From contig JAEDIC010000010.1 of NCBI GenBank assembly GCA_016292635.1, forward strand, positions 3,404 through 67,403: DNA of 64,000 bases. Direction: 5' to 3'. A program made the translations under genes and the position numbers. Numbering within the stretch: the first letter of the stretch is position 1; every line of letters begins with the position of its first letter. The DNA comes from Clostridia bacterium (GTDB lineage Bacteria > Bacillota > Clostridia > Christensenellales > CAG-138). Positions 33,642-42,849 of the stretch are shown here, in pieces. Below the pieces are notes generated by a model. It saw only the letters and a program-made list of their open reading frames with translations. It made no database searches and was not told where the DNA came from.

Positions 33642-36140
33642 TTATTCCTCCGTAGAAGTATTTCCGCCTGCAAGCTGCTGATATTCGGCAAAGCTGCCTA
33701 CCAGAAGCTTACGGGGTTTGCTGCCGTCAAAACCGCTGACAACCTTCATCTGCTCCATTATGTCTATAAGTCGCGCCGCCCTTGCATAGCCCACGCGAAG
33801 CCGACGCTGTATCATGGAAATTGAGGCTTGTCCGCTTTCCAGCACTATCTTTACAGCATCATCCAGCAGCTCATCTTCCTGCTTGCCGTTGCCCTGCCCC
33901 ATCGCGATATCCACGGCGGAAGAAACCTCCTCAAGGGATATTTCAGCATACTTAGGGGCATCGTCGTCGCTCTGCTGGACGGCAAAAAAGTCCATTACAT
34001 CCTCCACCTCTTCGTCGCTCACGAAAGCACACTGAACACGTACAGGCTTTCCCGCGCCGTTTGCGTGGAACAGCATATCTCCCCTTCCAAGCAGCTTTTC
34101 TGCGCCGCCAGTGTCCATAATAACACGGGAATCCACGGCGGAAGATACTGCCAGCGCAATTCGGGAAGGTATATTGGCCTTTATAAGGCCGGTGATTATG
34201 TCGGTAGAAGGCCGCTGAGTAGCTACGATAAGATGTATGCCTGCGGCACGGCCCAGCTGGGCAAGGCGGCATATTGATTCCTCAACGTCCTTTGCCGCAA
34301 CCATCATAAGGTCAGCCAACTCGTCTATGATTATTACCAATCTAGGCAGCCTTTCAGCGGGATCTTCCTGCAGGGAATTATAGCGGGAGACGCTCCTGGC
34401 GTTTACCTTGGACATCTTCAAATACCGTTGATCCATTTCCATTACGGCCCACTTAAGAGCGCCTGCCGCCTTCTTGGGGTCGGTAACAACAGGCATAAGC
34501 AAATGGGGCATGGGTGAATAAACCTTCAGCTCAACCTGCTTGGGGTCAATGAGAATCAGCCGCACATCGTCGGGCTTTTTGCCGTATACAAAACTCAGTA
34601 TGATATCGTTTATGCATACGCTCTTGCCGGAGCCTGTGGAGCCTGCGATGAGCAGATGGGGCATTTTATCAAGATCGGCGCAAACCACATTGCCGGCAAT
34701 GTCCTTGCCGAGGCCAAAGCGCAGCGCTGAATTTCCTTCGGTAAACTCAGGTGATTCTATAACTTCACGAAGCAGCACTGGCACAGTGTCCCTGTTGGGT
34801 ATCTCAATGCCGATGGCGGACTTTCCGGGAATGGGAGCCTCGATACGCACCCGTGGCGCAGCCAGCGCGAGGGCAATATCATCTGACAGGCTGGTGATCC
34901 TGTTTACCCTAACACCCTGGGCGGGGTGCAGCTCAAACCTGGTGATGACCGGGCCAACGCTGTAATTGATGACCCTTGCCTGTATATTGAAGCTGGCAAG
35001 GGTTTCCTCCAGCTTTTTACCTTTTGCAACGGGGGATTCTGAACTTTTGCCATAAACTGCGGCAGGTTTCTTAAGCCGATTTATAGGCGGCGCAACGTAT
35101 ACCGGCGGCTCCGGAGCTATTGACGCTTCCGCTTCCATAACCTCCTTCTTGGTTGCCTTAACCGGCTTAGCAGGGGGGATCACCTCATCTTCTTCCGGAT
35201 CCATAATCTGTTGTTTAAGCGCGCTTTCTTCGACTGCAGAGAGTATATCGAAGGGATCATCATCGTCGGACAGACGCTTTGGCAAAGCACCCTTTTCAGG
35301 GATGAGGGAAATATCGCCGTTCCAGTCGTTCGCGTCTTCACGGCGGCGGACTATATGGCTTTCGTCTGAATTTTTACGTTTTTTCTTTATGGTCACGGGC
35401 GCTTCATCAATGCCCAATGTTTCGGTATACAGCCCTTTGCCATCAGCATTCACTGCCTTTTTTTTAGGCGGAAATACCTGTTCAAAGCCCATTTCTTCAA
35501 AATTATACGTCTCCCGGCGAGCCTGTTGCTGCACATGGGCAGTATGCACTTTTTCCGTAACGGTTTCTACGCCGTTCTTTATGCCGCTGCCGACTTTTTC
35601 GCCCATGGCACGAATGGAAAGCTTTGTGGCAACGAGAAAAACTATAAGTATCGCGGCGCCAAAAAAGATATATGTGCCCGCAGGGCCCAACAGCTTCAAT
35701 GAAGGATATGCGGGCAGAGCTCCCAGCAGACCGCCGCCCCTAAAGTATATCTTTCCATAAAGATACGCATCGGAATAATAAGACCATATGCCCTTGCTGG
35801 AAATAGTGCCTCTGGTTGCAGCATGTATTATGACCAACAGGCACACCACGCCTGCGAACAGCAGCCACAGGGTGGATTCCGTATTGTTCGATTTGGACAT
35901 GATAATGGAAAGCACGCCGATGCCCGCCAGTATCACAGGCACAGCGTAGCCTGCGACGCCGAACATGCCAAAGCAGAAGTTCTTTACCGCAGTGCCTATT
36001 ACACCAACTAAATCGGTATATATGCCGGCGCCTAAAAACAAGGCTATGGCGATAAAGCAGACGCCGACTATCTCACGTTCCGTCTGTTCTTCCCTTGCCT
36101 TGCCGGATTTTTTTACCACCTTGGTGTCCTTTTTAGCCAT
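33642..36140 (-). CDS. ftsK: DNA translocase FtsK/SpoIIIE
   Basis: An 832-residue DNA translocase. Four N-terminal membrane helices (about 25-180) anchor it at the septum, followed by a charged linker (about 190-370), the alpha/beta motor with Walker A GSTGSGKS (about 498) and Walker B LVIIIDELADLM (about 610), and a C-terminal winged-helix gamma domain (about 755-815) that reads KOPS/SRS sequences. It pumps chromosome ends through the closing septum. Start ATG with AAGGAG 9 bp upstream. It is the first gene of the leftward run to recA. Confidence 0.95.
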   Translation of the reverse strand: MAKKDTKVVKKSGKAREEQTEREIVGVCFIAIALFLGAGIYTDLVGVIGTAVKNFCFGMFGVAGYAVPVILAGIGVLSIIMSKSNNTESTLWLLFAGVVCLLVIIHAATRGTISSKGIWSYYSDAYLYGKIYFRGGGLLGALPAYPSLKLLGPAGTYIFFGAAILIVFLVATKLSIRAMGEKVGSGIKNGVETVTEKVHTAHVQQQARRETYNFEEMGFEQVFPPKKKAVNADGKGLYTETLGIDEAPVTIKKKRKNSDESHIVRRREDANDWNGDISLIPEKGALPKRLSDDDDPFDILSAVEESALKQQIMDPEEDEVIPPAKPVKATKKEVMEAEASIAPEPPVYVAPPINRLKKPAAVYGKSSESPVAKGKKLEETLASFNIQARVINYSVGPVITRFELHPAQGVRVNRITSLSDDIALALAAPRVRIEAPIPGKSAIGIEIPNRDTVPVLLREVIESPEFTEGNSALRFGLGKDIAGNVVCADLDKMPHLLIAGSTGSGKSVCINDIILSFVYGKKPDDVRLILIDPKQVELKVYSPMPHLLMPVVTDPKKAAGALKWAVMEMDQRYLKMSKVNARSVSRYNSLQEDPAERLPRLVIIIDELADLMMVAAKDVEESICRLAQLGRAAGIHLIVATQRPSTDIITGLIKANIPSRIALAVSSAVDSRVIMDTGGAEKLLGRGDMLFHANGAGKPVRVQCAFVSDEEVEDVMDFFAVQQSDDDAPKYAEISLEEVSSAVDIAMGQGNGKQEDELLDDAVKIVLESGQASISMIQRRLRVGYARAARLIDIMEQMKVVSGFDGSKPRKLLVGSFAEYQQLAGGNTSTEE

Positions 36141-36169
36141 TTATACATACTCCTTCTATCATACACTGT

Positions 36170-36198
36170 ATTATACACTATATATTGTACTTTTAAAA
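36170..36198 (-). promoter_or_regulatory. Possible ftsK promoter
   Basis: On the minus strand a TATAAT lies 30 bp before the ftsK start with a weak TTTTAA 17 bp upstream. A near-direct repeat GTGTATAATA / GTGTATGATA covers the -10 region. Confidence 0.35.
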
Positions 36199-36208
36199 GT
36201 GCCGTCCA

Positions 36209-36242
36209 ACAAAAAAACAGACCCGTCCTATGACGGGCCTGT
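36209..36242 (-). terminator. Terminator of the surE-rpsA gene run
   Basis: An 11-bp stem (36217-36227 with 36232-36242, one G-T pair), 4-base loop, then a long U-run on the minus strand, 22 bp after the ispH-rpsA stop. Confidence 0.9.
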
Positions 36243-36264
36243 GAAAATTACGGTGTATTTTTGA

Positions 36265-38496
36265 TTAGTCTTCGAACTTGAAGCCTGCGAACTTATCGGC
36301 GAGAGAGGTGGTTGCCTTCTCAACGGGGGGCAGGTCATACTCGTTCTCCTCGCGGCGCTGACGACGACGCTCGGCACGCTCGGCTTCGCGGGCCTCGTTG
36401 GCGGCCTTTGCGGCCTCGGCGGCGGCAGCACGCTCAGCTGCACGCTCGGCGGCTACGCGCTCACGTTCTGCCTTCTCGGCAGCCAGCTGCTCGGCGATCT
36501 CAGGGTTCTCCTCCAGGATAACGTCGCGGCGGCTCAGACTGATGCGCTTTGCTTCGGGATTTACATCCAGGACCTTGCAGCGTACTACATCGCCTACGTT
36601 GATCTCGTCCTCAACCTTCTCAATGCGCTTTACGCCAACCTGAGAAATGTGAATAAGGCCGTCAATGGTGGGCTCAAGAGCTACGAATGCACCGAAGGAT
36701 ACGATGCGCACTACCTTGCCCTCAACGATGGCGCCAACGGGGTACTTTTCGGCGGCCATGGTCCAGGGCTTGGGCTGCAGCTGCTTGTAACCAAGGGATA
36801 CGCGCTGCTTCTCAACATCCACGTCACGGATGAGGACTTCGATTTCCTGACCGATGCTCAGCACATCGGAAGGATGCTTTACACGGCCCCAGGCGATGTC
36901 AGTAACGTGTACCAGACCGTCGATACCGCCAATGTCAACAAATGCGCCAAAGTCTGTAAGACGACGAACAACACCATTTACCTTGGAACCGACTTCCAGG
37001 TTGGTCCAGAGTTCCTTCTTGGCAGCCTCGGCCTCGGCCTGCATGATGGCCTTGCGAGAAGCTACGATGCGCTTGCGGGACTTGTCAATTTCGATAACCT
37101 TTACCTTCAGCTCCTTGCCTACGAATTCAGCAATATTCTCAACGTACTTGGTGGACAGCTGAGAGGCGGGAACGAAAGCGCGGATACCGTTTATGTTGGC
37201 AATAAGGCCGCCCTTGACGACTTCCTTACCTACGGCGTCGAAAACCTTATCCTGAAGATTCTCTTCATCCTGCATAAGGTTGTCCCACAGCTTCTTGCTC
37301 TCTACGTTCTTGCGGGAAAGCAGTACGTTGCCTTCGCCGTCGTTGACCTTTATAACCTCAACCTCGATCTCATCGCCTACCTTAACTACTTCGGCAGGAT
37401 CGACCTCGGCATCGGAAGAGAATTCGTTGCGTGGAATAAATCCGTCGGATTTGTAGCCGATGTTTACGCATACTTCGCCGTCAACTATCTGTACGACGGA
37501 ACCTTTGATGATCTGTCCGTTCCTGATGCGTACCAGTGTCTTCTCAAACACTTCTTCAAAGCTGAGCTCAGCGGGCTCGGCATTCTCGGCAACGGATTCC
37601 TGGACGGCAGCTGCTGCTACCGCCTCTACGTTTTCTTCTACGGGGCTTGCAGCCATCGTCTTTTCCAGTTCGCTCATTCTTTCAATAACCTCCAATATTA
37701 TCCATTTCGGCGTCGATGCGCCTCCAACAAAACCTATTATATCATTAATATCAATATTTTCAAGGGTAAGTTCGTCTACTTTTGCGATAGAATCTACGTT
37801 TTTGCAGTATTTTTTACATATTGCATACAGTTTTTTGGTGTTGGCGCTGTGATGACCGCCCACTACTATCATTCGCGAGCATTTTTTGCTGAGTTCCTCC
37901 GCTTCCTGCTGGCGCAATCCGGTGGTATTGCAGATGGTATTAAATGTAATCAATTCGCCGCATCTCTCCCTTACCACAGCCTCGGTGTTAGCGAATTCCG
38001 CCGCATTTGCTGTGGTCTGTGATACAAGGCATACTTTATCGACATACTCAAGCTCAGCTGCCTGTATTGGGTCCGCAATTATCCTTGCGCCATTTGGGCT
38101 CCATCCCTCAATACCCCTGACCTCTGGATGGCCTGCCGTTCCGAATATCACTATGGAGTAACCTTTTTCGCCATACTCGCTTACGATATTATGTATGCGC
38201 TTAACAAAGGGACAGGTGGCGTCCACTGGCCTTAATCCCCTCCTTTTGCATTCATCGAGTTCCTTTGGACCTGCGCCGTGAGAGCGTATTATTACGGTGC
38301 TTCCTCCGGGTATATCTTCCAGCCTTTCGGCAGGGATTATGCCCTCGTTTTTCAGTTCTTCTATAACATCCGAGTTGTGTATAAGCTCGCCGTAGGTATA
38401 CACTTTTCCCTGCTTTTCCCGTTCAGACCGAGCCATCTCTATGGCCCGGTCAACGCCAAAGCAGAATCCTATATTATCAGCGATGACAAGCCGCAC
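36265..38496 (-). CDS. ispH-rpsA: IspH-ribosomal protein S1 fusion
   Basis: A 743-residue two-part protein. Residues 1 to about 285 are HMB-PP reductase, the last step of the MEP isoprenoid pathway, with cluster Cys in GFCFGV, ATCPFVK and CNTTGLRQ. After an Ala/Glu linker come four S1 domains (about 325-660), for example VRRLTDFGAFVDIGGIDGLV, as in ribosomal protein S1, which binds mRNA. A long Ala/Glu/Arg-rich tail follows. Such fusions are established in Clostridia. The start is GTG (38496), 9 bp after GGAGG, overlapping the plsC end; the upstream ATG lacks a site. Confidence 0.93.
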   Translation of the reverse strand: MRLVIADNIGFCFGVDRAIEMARSEREKQGKVYTYGELIHNSDVIEELKNEGIIPAERLEDIPGGSTVIIRSHGAGPKELDECKRRGLRPVDATCPFVKRIHNIVSEYGEKGYSIVIFGTAGHPEVRGIEGWSPNGARIIADPIQAAELEYVDKVCLVSQTTANAAEFANTEAVVRERCGELITFNTICNTTGLRQQEAEELSKKCSRMIVVGGHHSANTKKLYAICKKYCKNVDSIAKVDELTLENIDINDIIGFVGGASTPKWIILEVIERMSELEKTMAASPVEENVEAVAAAAVQESVAENAEPAELSFEEVFEKTLVRIRNGQIIKGSVVQIVDGEVCVNIGYKSDGFIPRNEFSSDAEVDPAEVVKVGDEIEVEVIKVNDGEGNVLLSRKNVESKKLWDNLMQDEENLQDKVFDAVGKEVVKGGLIANINGIRAFVPASQLSTKYVENIAEFVGKELKVKVIEIDKSRKRIVASRKAIMQAEAEAAKKELWTNLEVGSKVNGVVRRLTDFGAFVDIGGIDGLVHVTDIAWGRVKHPSDVLSIGQEIEVLIRDVDVEKQRVSLGYKQLQPKPWTMAAEKYPVGAIVEGKVVRIVSFGAFVALEPTIDGLIHISQVGVKRIEKVEDEINVGDVVRCKVLDVNPEAKRISLSRRDVILEENPEIAEQLAAEKAERERVAAERAAERAAAAEAAKAANEAREAERAERRRQRREENEYDLPPVEKATTSLADKFAGFKFED

Positions 38497-39085
38497 TCTT
38501 TTTTTCCTCCAGCTCCGCCCTAAGCTTAATAAGCGCATCCGCTATGCGGTTCATAAACTCATCGTGGCTTTCCGCCCGGCCCATTCCTTCAAGGCCGTCG
38601 CGGCTGACAGGCTTGCCGACGATTATTCTTATCCTTGTTTCAGCATAGCCGTCCGGATCGATATACAGCGGAATTACCGGAGCGCCGGACTTAAGCGCAA
38701 TAAATGCAGTGCCTTTTTCCAGCTCGTCAAGCTCGCCTGTAACGGAGCGCTTTCCCTCAGGAAATATACCGAACGCTTTGCCTTCCTTAAGCACTTCCAT
38801 TGCCCTTTTCAATGAAGCTATGTCAGCGGTATGGCGGTTCACCGGGAACGCAAGCAACGCCGTGAAAAACAGCTTTCCCGCGCCTGTGAACAGCTCTTTT
38901 TTCGCCATAAAATGAACTATCCTCGGGCAGGTAAAAGCTATCGCCACGGGATCCATCAGCGATGCATGGTTTGCAACGTATATCGCCTTTCCCTTTATTC
39001 GATAGTTTTCCTTATTGTAAACCTTGGGCTTGAATATCAAAAAGAACACGGGCCACAGCAGATATCTAAAGATATAATACAGCAC
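38477..39085 (-). CDS. plsC: 1-acyl-sn-glycerol-3-phosphate acyltransferase
   Basis: A 202-residue PlsC-type membrane-associated acyltransferase that makes phosphatidic acid. The catalytic HxxxxD box is NHASLMD (about 40), and FPEGKRSV (about 103) is the substrate-binding block. One N-terminal hydrophobic segment. It lies 3 bp after cmk and overlaps ispH-rpsA by 20 bp, the common cmk-plsC-ispH-rpsA order of Clostridia. Confidence 0.92.
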   Translation of the reverse strand: MLYYIFRYLLWPVFFLIFKPKVYNKENYRIKGKAIYVANHASLMDPVAIAFTCPRIVHFMAKKELFTGAGKLFFTALLAFPVNRHTADIASLKRAMEVLKEGKAFGIFPEGKRSVTGELDELEKGTAFIALKSGAPVIPLYIDPDGYAETRIRIIVGKPVSRDGLEGMGRAESHDEFMNRIADALIKLRAELEEKKSAACHR

Positions 39086-39088
39086 CTG

Positions 39089-39769
39089 TTATACTTCCTC
39101 CCTGTGTATCCTGCCGAGAACCGCAGCTACCGCTTCATCGACGGTAAGGTCGGTAGTATCCACCAGTATGGCCTCAGGCAGCCGTACCAGCGGAGCAAAC
39201 TCCCGTGTGCTGTCGTTATGATCCCGCTGGGCAATCTCAACGGCCATTTCCTCCACGGTTTTGCCCAGGTCCTGACCGCGCTCATGAAGTTCCTTAAGCC
39301 TGCGCCTCGCCCGCTCATCCACGGTTGCGGTCACATAAAACTTGTTATCGCATTCCGGGATAACATATGAGCCTATCTCCCTGCCGTCCATCACAACATC
39401 CGAAGCATGGGCAATATCACGCTGATACTGGGCCAGCTTTATGCGCACGGCGGGGATGGCGCTTATATCGGACGCTCCCTTGGATATTTCATTTGTGCGA
39501 ATAAGTCCGGAAACGTCCTCGCCGTCAAGATAGGTATGCTGAACGCCATCCATATTCCTTGCGAATATCTCGGTGCGCTCCAAAAGAGGGATAACGTTTT
39601 CACTGTTGTTTGGATCTATACCCTCCCTTATGGCCTTAAGGGCCAGCGCACGGTACATTGCGCCGGTATCGAGATACAGTATCCCCAGCTCCTTTGCAAC
39701 AGCCTTGGCAATGGTGCTTTTACCGGCTCCGGCAGGACCGTCTATGGCGATATTGATAAACCTCTTCAT
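39089..39769 (-). CDS. cmk: Cytidylate kinase
   Basis: A 226-residue nucleoside monophosphate kinase phosphorylating CMP and dCMP. P-loop DGPAGAGKST (about 9-18), YLDTGAMYR (about 33), and DGREIGSYVIPE (about 131) are diagnostic. It lies 14 bp after the flavoprotein gene and 3 bp before plsC. Confidence 0.95.
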   Translation of the reverse strand: MKRFINIAIDGPAGAGKSTIAKAVAKELGILYLDTGAMYRALALKAIREGIDPNNSENVIPLLERTEIFARNMDGVQHTYLDGEDVSGLIRTNEISKGASDISAIPAVRIKLAQYQRDIAHASDVVMDGREIGSYVIPECDNKFYVTATVDERARRRLKELHERGQDLGKTVEEMAVEIAQRDHNDSTREFAPLVRLPEAILVDTTDLTVDEAVAAVLGRIHREEV

Positions 39770-39783
39770 AATATGTATGCCTC

Positions 39784-41001
39784 CTACACTGAACGTCCGG
39801 CAAGGGCGCCGGTGGAATATGCTATCTGTAAATTAAAGCCTCCGGTATATCCGTCCACATCTATCAGCTCTCCGGCAAAATATAGCCCCGGCACAAGCTT
39901 TGATTCCATTGTGGACGCATTTATCTCCTTAACGTTCACTCCGCCCCGGGTTATTATGGCTTCTTCAACAGGCAGGGTATGATCCACGGTAAGATTAATG
40001 CATTTAAGCGTGGATACAATGGCTTCCCTCATGCCTCGGGTGACAGAGCTTACCTGCGTATCCCCCGGCACACCGGAAAGCTCTACAACGATAGAAATCA
40101 TGCGTGAGGGCAAAAGCTCCGAAAGGGAGTTTATCAGCTGCCTGCGGATGTTCTTTTCAAAATCACGAAGGAGGCGTCTATCAAGTTCCTCATAGGTAAG
40201 CCCCGGCTTCATGTCTATGGTCAATACGGCGCCGGAAGGGTCGTCCGCTATACGGCTGCTGGCGCTGAGCACCAGCGGCCCTGAAACGCCAAAGTGAGTA
40301 AACAGCATTTCGCCCAGCTCCTCGTATACCAGTTTGCCCTTTTTGTTGTATGCCCGCAGGGTAACGTTTTTAAGCGAAAGGCCGGTAAGCTCAGCCGGCC
40401 ATCGCTCAACCGTCGCAAGGGGTATAAGGGAAGGCCGTATGTCCGTAACCGTGTGGCCCATGGCCCTGGCAAAGGCGTAACCCGCCCCATTTGAGCCGGT
40501 GGAGGGATAGCTTGCGCCTCCTGTGCAGAGTATCACGGCATCAAATTTCCAACTTTTGCCGTTTACTGTAAGCTCAAATCCGCTTTCCGTCTTTCGTATG
40601 GACTGAACGTTGGAATTCAGGCAAAGTTCCGCTCCGCTTTTGGCAAGGTATCCGGACAACGCCTTTATTACATCGCTGGATTTGTCCGAGACGGGAAACA
40701 CCCTTTTCCCCCGCTCGACTTTGGTGGGCACGCCCATGGAGTTTATTATGGAAACTATGTCCTCGTTGGTAAAGCCGTACAGTGCGCTGTAAAGAAACTT
40801 TGGGTTTCTCGGTATATTGGCAAACAAATCTTCAACATCTGCGTCATTTGTGATATTGCATCGTCCCTTGCCTGTTATATACAGCTTTTTGCCCAGCTTT
40901 TCATTCTTTTCAAACAGCTTTACGCTGTGACCGTTTTTTGCGGCCATGGAGGCTGCCATTATTCCTGCAGGTCCTCCGCCTATTATCGCTACAGAGCTCA
41001 T
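39784..41001 (-). CDS. HI0933/BaiN-type NAD(P)/FAD-dependent oxidoreductase
   Basis: A 405-residue flavoprotein. N-terminal FAD-binding GGGPAGIMAA (about 8-17), KLYITGKGRCNITND (about 38-52), the mid-protein CTGGASYPSTGSNGAGY, and a C-terminal GLYFAGELIDVDGYTGGFNLQ are characteristic of the HI0933/YhiN family. Some gut Clostridia members (BaiN) reduce bile-acid or other enoate intermediates, but most have no proven substrate. The ATG overlaps the RpiR stop by one base, behind GGGAGG. The upstream frame extension is not used. Confidence 0.88.
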   Translation of the reverse strand: MSSVAIIGGGPAGIMAASMAAKNGHSVKLFEKNEKLGKKLYITGKGRCNITNDADVEDLFANIPRNPKFLYSALYGFTNEDIVSIINSMGVPTKVERGKRVFPVSDKSSDVIKALSGYLAKSGAELCLNSNVQSIRKTESGFELTVNGKSWKFDAVILCTGGASYPSTGSNGAGYAFARAMGHTVTDIRPSLIPLATVERWPAELTGLSLKNVTLRAYNKKGKLVYEELGEMLFTHFGVSGPLVLSASSRIADDPSGAVLTIDMKPGLTYEELDRRLLRDFEKNIRRQLINSLSELLPSRMISIVVELSGVPGDTQVSSVTRGMREAIVSTLKCINLTVDHTLPVEEAIITRGGVNVKEINASTMESKLVPGLYFAGELIDVDGYTGGFNLQIAYSTGALAGRSV

Positions 41002-41876
41002 TAGTCCTCCCTGCCTTCGCAATTTGAGCCAATGTATACATTCTGGCTCTTCCATATGCTTTCCAGCTGGTCAAGGCATTCGGATACCGTGGTTTTGCGG
41101 CGCAGACCCGCGCCTACGATTATGGCATTTATCAGGCTGAGGGGCGCAACGAGAGAATCCGCAAAGGACGCCATGTCGCTGCGAGCGATAAGCACACTGT
41201 CCGCAAGCTCCGCAATTGGAGAAAACATACTGTCGGTAATGGCGGTTACACGCGCCCCCCTATCCTTGGCGAATTTCAGGGCGTCCACCGTGCGGGCAGA
41301 GTATCTGGGGAAACTTATGCCGACGCACATATCCTCACGGCCGATCCTCAGCATGCTTTCATATACATCCGACTGCATGGAGGTTACTATCATTATGTCA
41401 TCAAGTATGAAATTAAGATAATATCCCAGAAACTGTGCAAGGGGAGCTGCGCTTTTTATTCCTACAATGTATACTCTGCGTACAGCCAGCATATCGTCTA
41501 TCACGCTGTTGAATACGGCGGTGTCAACCGACTCTATTGTAGACCTTATATTGCCTATATCCGCTTTTAATACGGTTGAAAGCACCTCATCCTGCTCAAG
41601 ATCGGAGGTGAGCTGTATGCGCTGAACGGTGGTAAGGCGGTTGCGTATCATCTCCTGCAGGGACCTCTGAAGCTCTGGATATCCGTCATACCCCAGTGCA
41701 TAAGCGAATCGAACAACAGTAGACTCGCTTACGCCTACTGTTCTTCCCATGCGCGAGGCGGTAATGAATGCGGCTTTGTCGTAGTTTTCAACGATATAAT
41801 TTGCCAGCAGCCTCTGTCCTTTGCTGAATGAGCTGAAATTGGCGTTTATTCTTGCCAGCAGATCTGTGCTTTCCAT
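41001..41876 (-). CDS. MurR/RpiR family transcriptional regulator
   Basis: A 291-residue regulator. The N-terminal helix-turn-helix (about 1-77) shows ASRMGRTVGVSESTVVRFAYALGYDGYPELQ. A SIS sugar-phosphate-binding domain (about 125-255) shows VYIVGIKSAAPLAQF. Family members sense phosphosugars and control sugar or cell-wall amino sugar genes. No sugar operon is adjacent, so the target is unknown. The ATG has GAGGAG 8 bp upstream, overlapping the surE end region. Confidence 0.88.
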   Translation of the reverse strand: MESTDLLARINANFSSFSKGQRLLANYIVENYDKAAFITASRMGRTVGVSESTVVRFAYALGYDGYPELQRSLQEMIRNRLTTVQRIQLTSDLEQDEVLSTVLKADIGNIRSTIESVDTAVFNSVIDDMLAVRRVYIVGIKSAAPLAQFLGYYLNFILDDIMIVTSMQSDVYESMLRIGREDMCVGISFPRYSARTVDALKFAKDRGARVTAITDSMFSPIAELADSVLIARSDMASFADSLVAPLSLINAIIVGAGLRRKTTVSECLDQLESIWKSQNVYIGSNCEGRED

Positions 41877-41881
41877 ATAGA

Positions 41882-42643
41882 TTACTCCTCTTTGGCGGCC
41901 TGCCTGTCCTTCAGGCGGCAAAGCGCTTCTTCATTCGTGCTGTTTGTCATTATCGGCGTAACCGATACGTAACCATTATCTGTCCAGTATTCGTCATTAT
42001 CCTCATTGGCGCAGCCATCGTATTCCACCCTTGAAGGCCACCAATAGTAATCGACATTTCTGGGATCGGTACGCCTTTCGAAGGGAGCGCAGTATGCCCT
42101 GTCTGACATTCGCGTGTACTTTATCCCCTTCAGCTCTCCGTATGGCAAATCCGGCACGTTTACATTGAACAGCATGCATCCGCTCCGCATAAATTCCGGT
42201 ATAAGCTCCTCGGCTATCTGCGCAGGCGCGGAAAAGTCCGTTGAGGTCAAGCCCTTCATGGATACCGCCATTGCGGGTATACCCTGCACGGCCCCTTCCA
42301 TTGCGGCGTTCACCGTGCCGGAATAATGCACGTCTACGCCCAGATTATATCCGTGGTTGATTCCGGAAAGGATAAGATCCGGCTTTATATCCAGCGCCCT
42401 GCATGCAATTATAACGCAGTCTGCAGGTGTCCCGTTTACTTTATATGCCTCCACGTTGGGGATGCCGGGCATTGACGCCTTCTTTACCCTTAGCGGAGCT
42501 GTAAGGGTTATGGAGTGCGCCGCTCCGCTGCGCTCGGTATCGGGGGCCACCACGATAACTTCATATATATCTGAAAGACGGCGGGCAAGGGCGTATATTC
42601 CTTCCGACTGGATACCGTCATCATTTGTGATTAATATACGCAT
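41882..42643 (-). CDS. surE: 5'/3'-nucleotidase SurE
   Basis: A 253-residue metal-dependent nucleotidase. ITNDDG (about 4-9) supplies the metal Asp pair; SGINHGYNLGVDVHYSGTV (about 88) supplies Asn and the catalytic loop; VNGTPADC lies near 77. It dephosphorylates nucleoside monophosphates and some polyphosphates. The ATG has AAGGAG upstream. It is the first gene of the leftward run to ispH-rpsA. Confidence 0.94.
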   Translation of the reverse strand: MRILITNDDGIQSEGIYALARRLSDIYEVIVVAPDTERSGAAHSITLTAPLRVKKASMPGIPNVEAYKVNGTPADCVIIACRALDIKPDLILSGINHGYNLGVDVHYSGTVNAAMEGAVQGIPAMAVSMKGLTSTDFSAPAQIAEELIPEFMRSGCMLFNVNVPDLPYGELKGIKYTRMSDRAYCAPFERRTDPRNVDYYWWPSRVEYDGCANEDNDEYWTDNGYVSVTPIMTNSTNEEALCRLKDRQAAKEE

Positions 42644-42701
42644 ATTTGATCTTCTCCTTAAATGCACTAAACTGATGGCGCGCATTGCGTTAATTGCAAT
42701 T

Positions 42702-42730
42702 ATTTTATCAAACCGCCTTTATTTTGGCAA
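42702..42730 (-). promoter_or_regulatory. surE promoter
   Basis: On the minus strand TTGCCA and TAAAAT are separated by 17 bp, about 55 bp before surE, just downstream of the yebC terminator. Confidence 0.6.
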
Positions 42731-42790
42731 TATAATACGAAAAAGATGCAGGAATTGCACCGAAAATTTCACATGAAGGAAACCTCGTCA

Positions 42791-42824
42791 TAAAAGCGGG
42801 GCCGAAGCAATAAGCTTCGGCCCC
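42791..42824 (-). terminator. yebC terminator
   Basis: A perfect GC-rich 11-bp stem (42798-42808 with 42814-42824), 5-base loop, then GCTTTTA on the minus strand, 26 bp after the yebC stop. Confidence 0.88.
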
Positions 42825-42849
42825 GGTAATTATGCTATATGTTGAGGTA

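Noticed and set aside
36649..38022. Plus-strand open frame of 457 codons opposite ispH-rpsA
   Set aside because: Antisense shadow caused by codon bias; composition is not protein-like and the minus-strand gene is certain.
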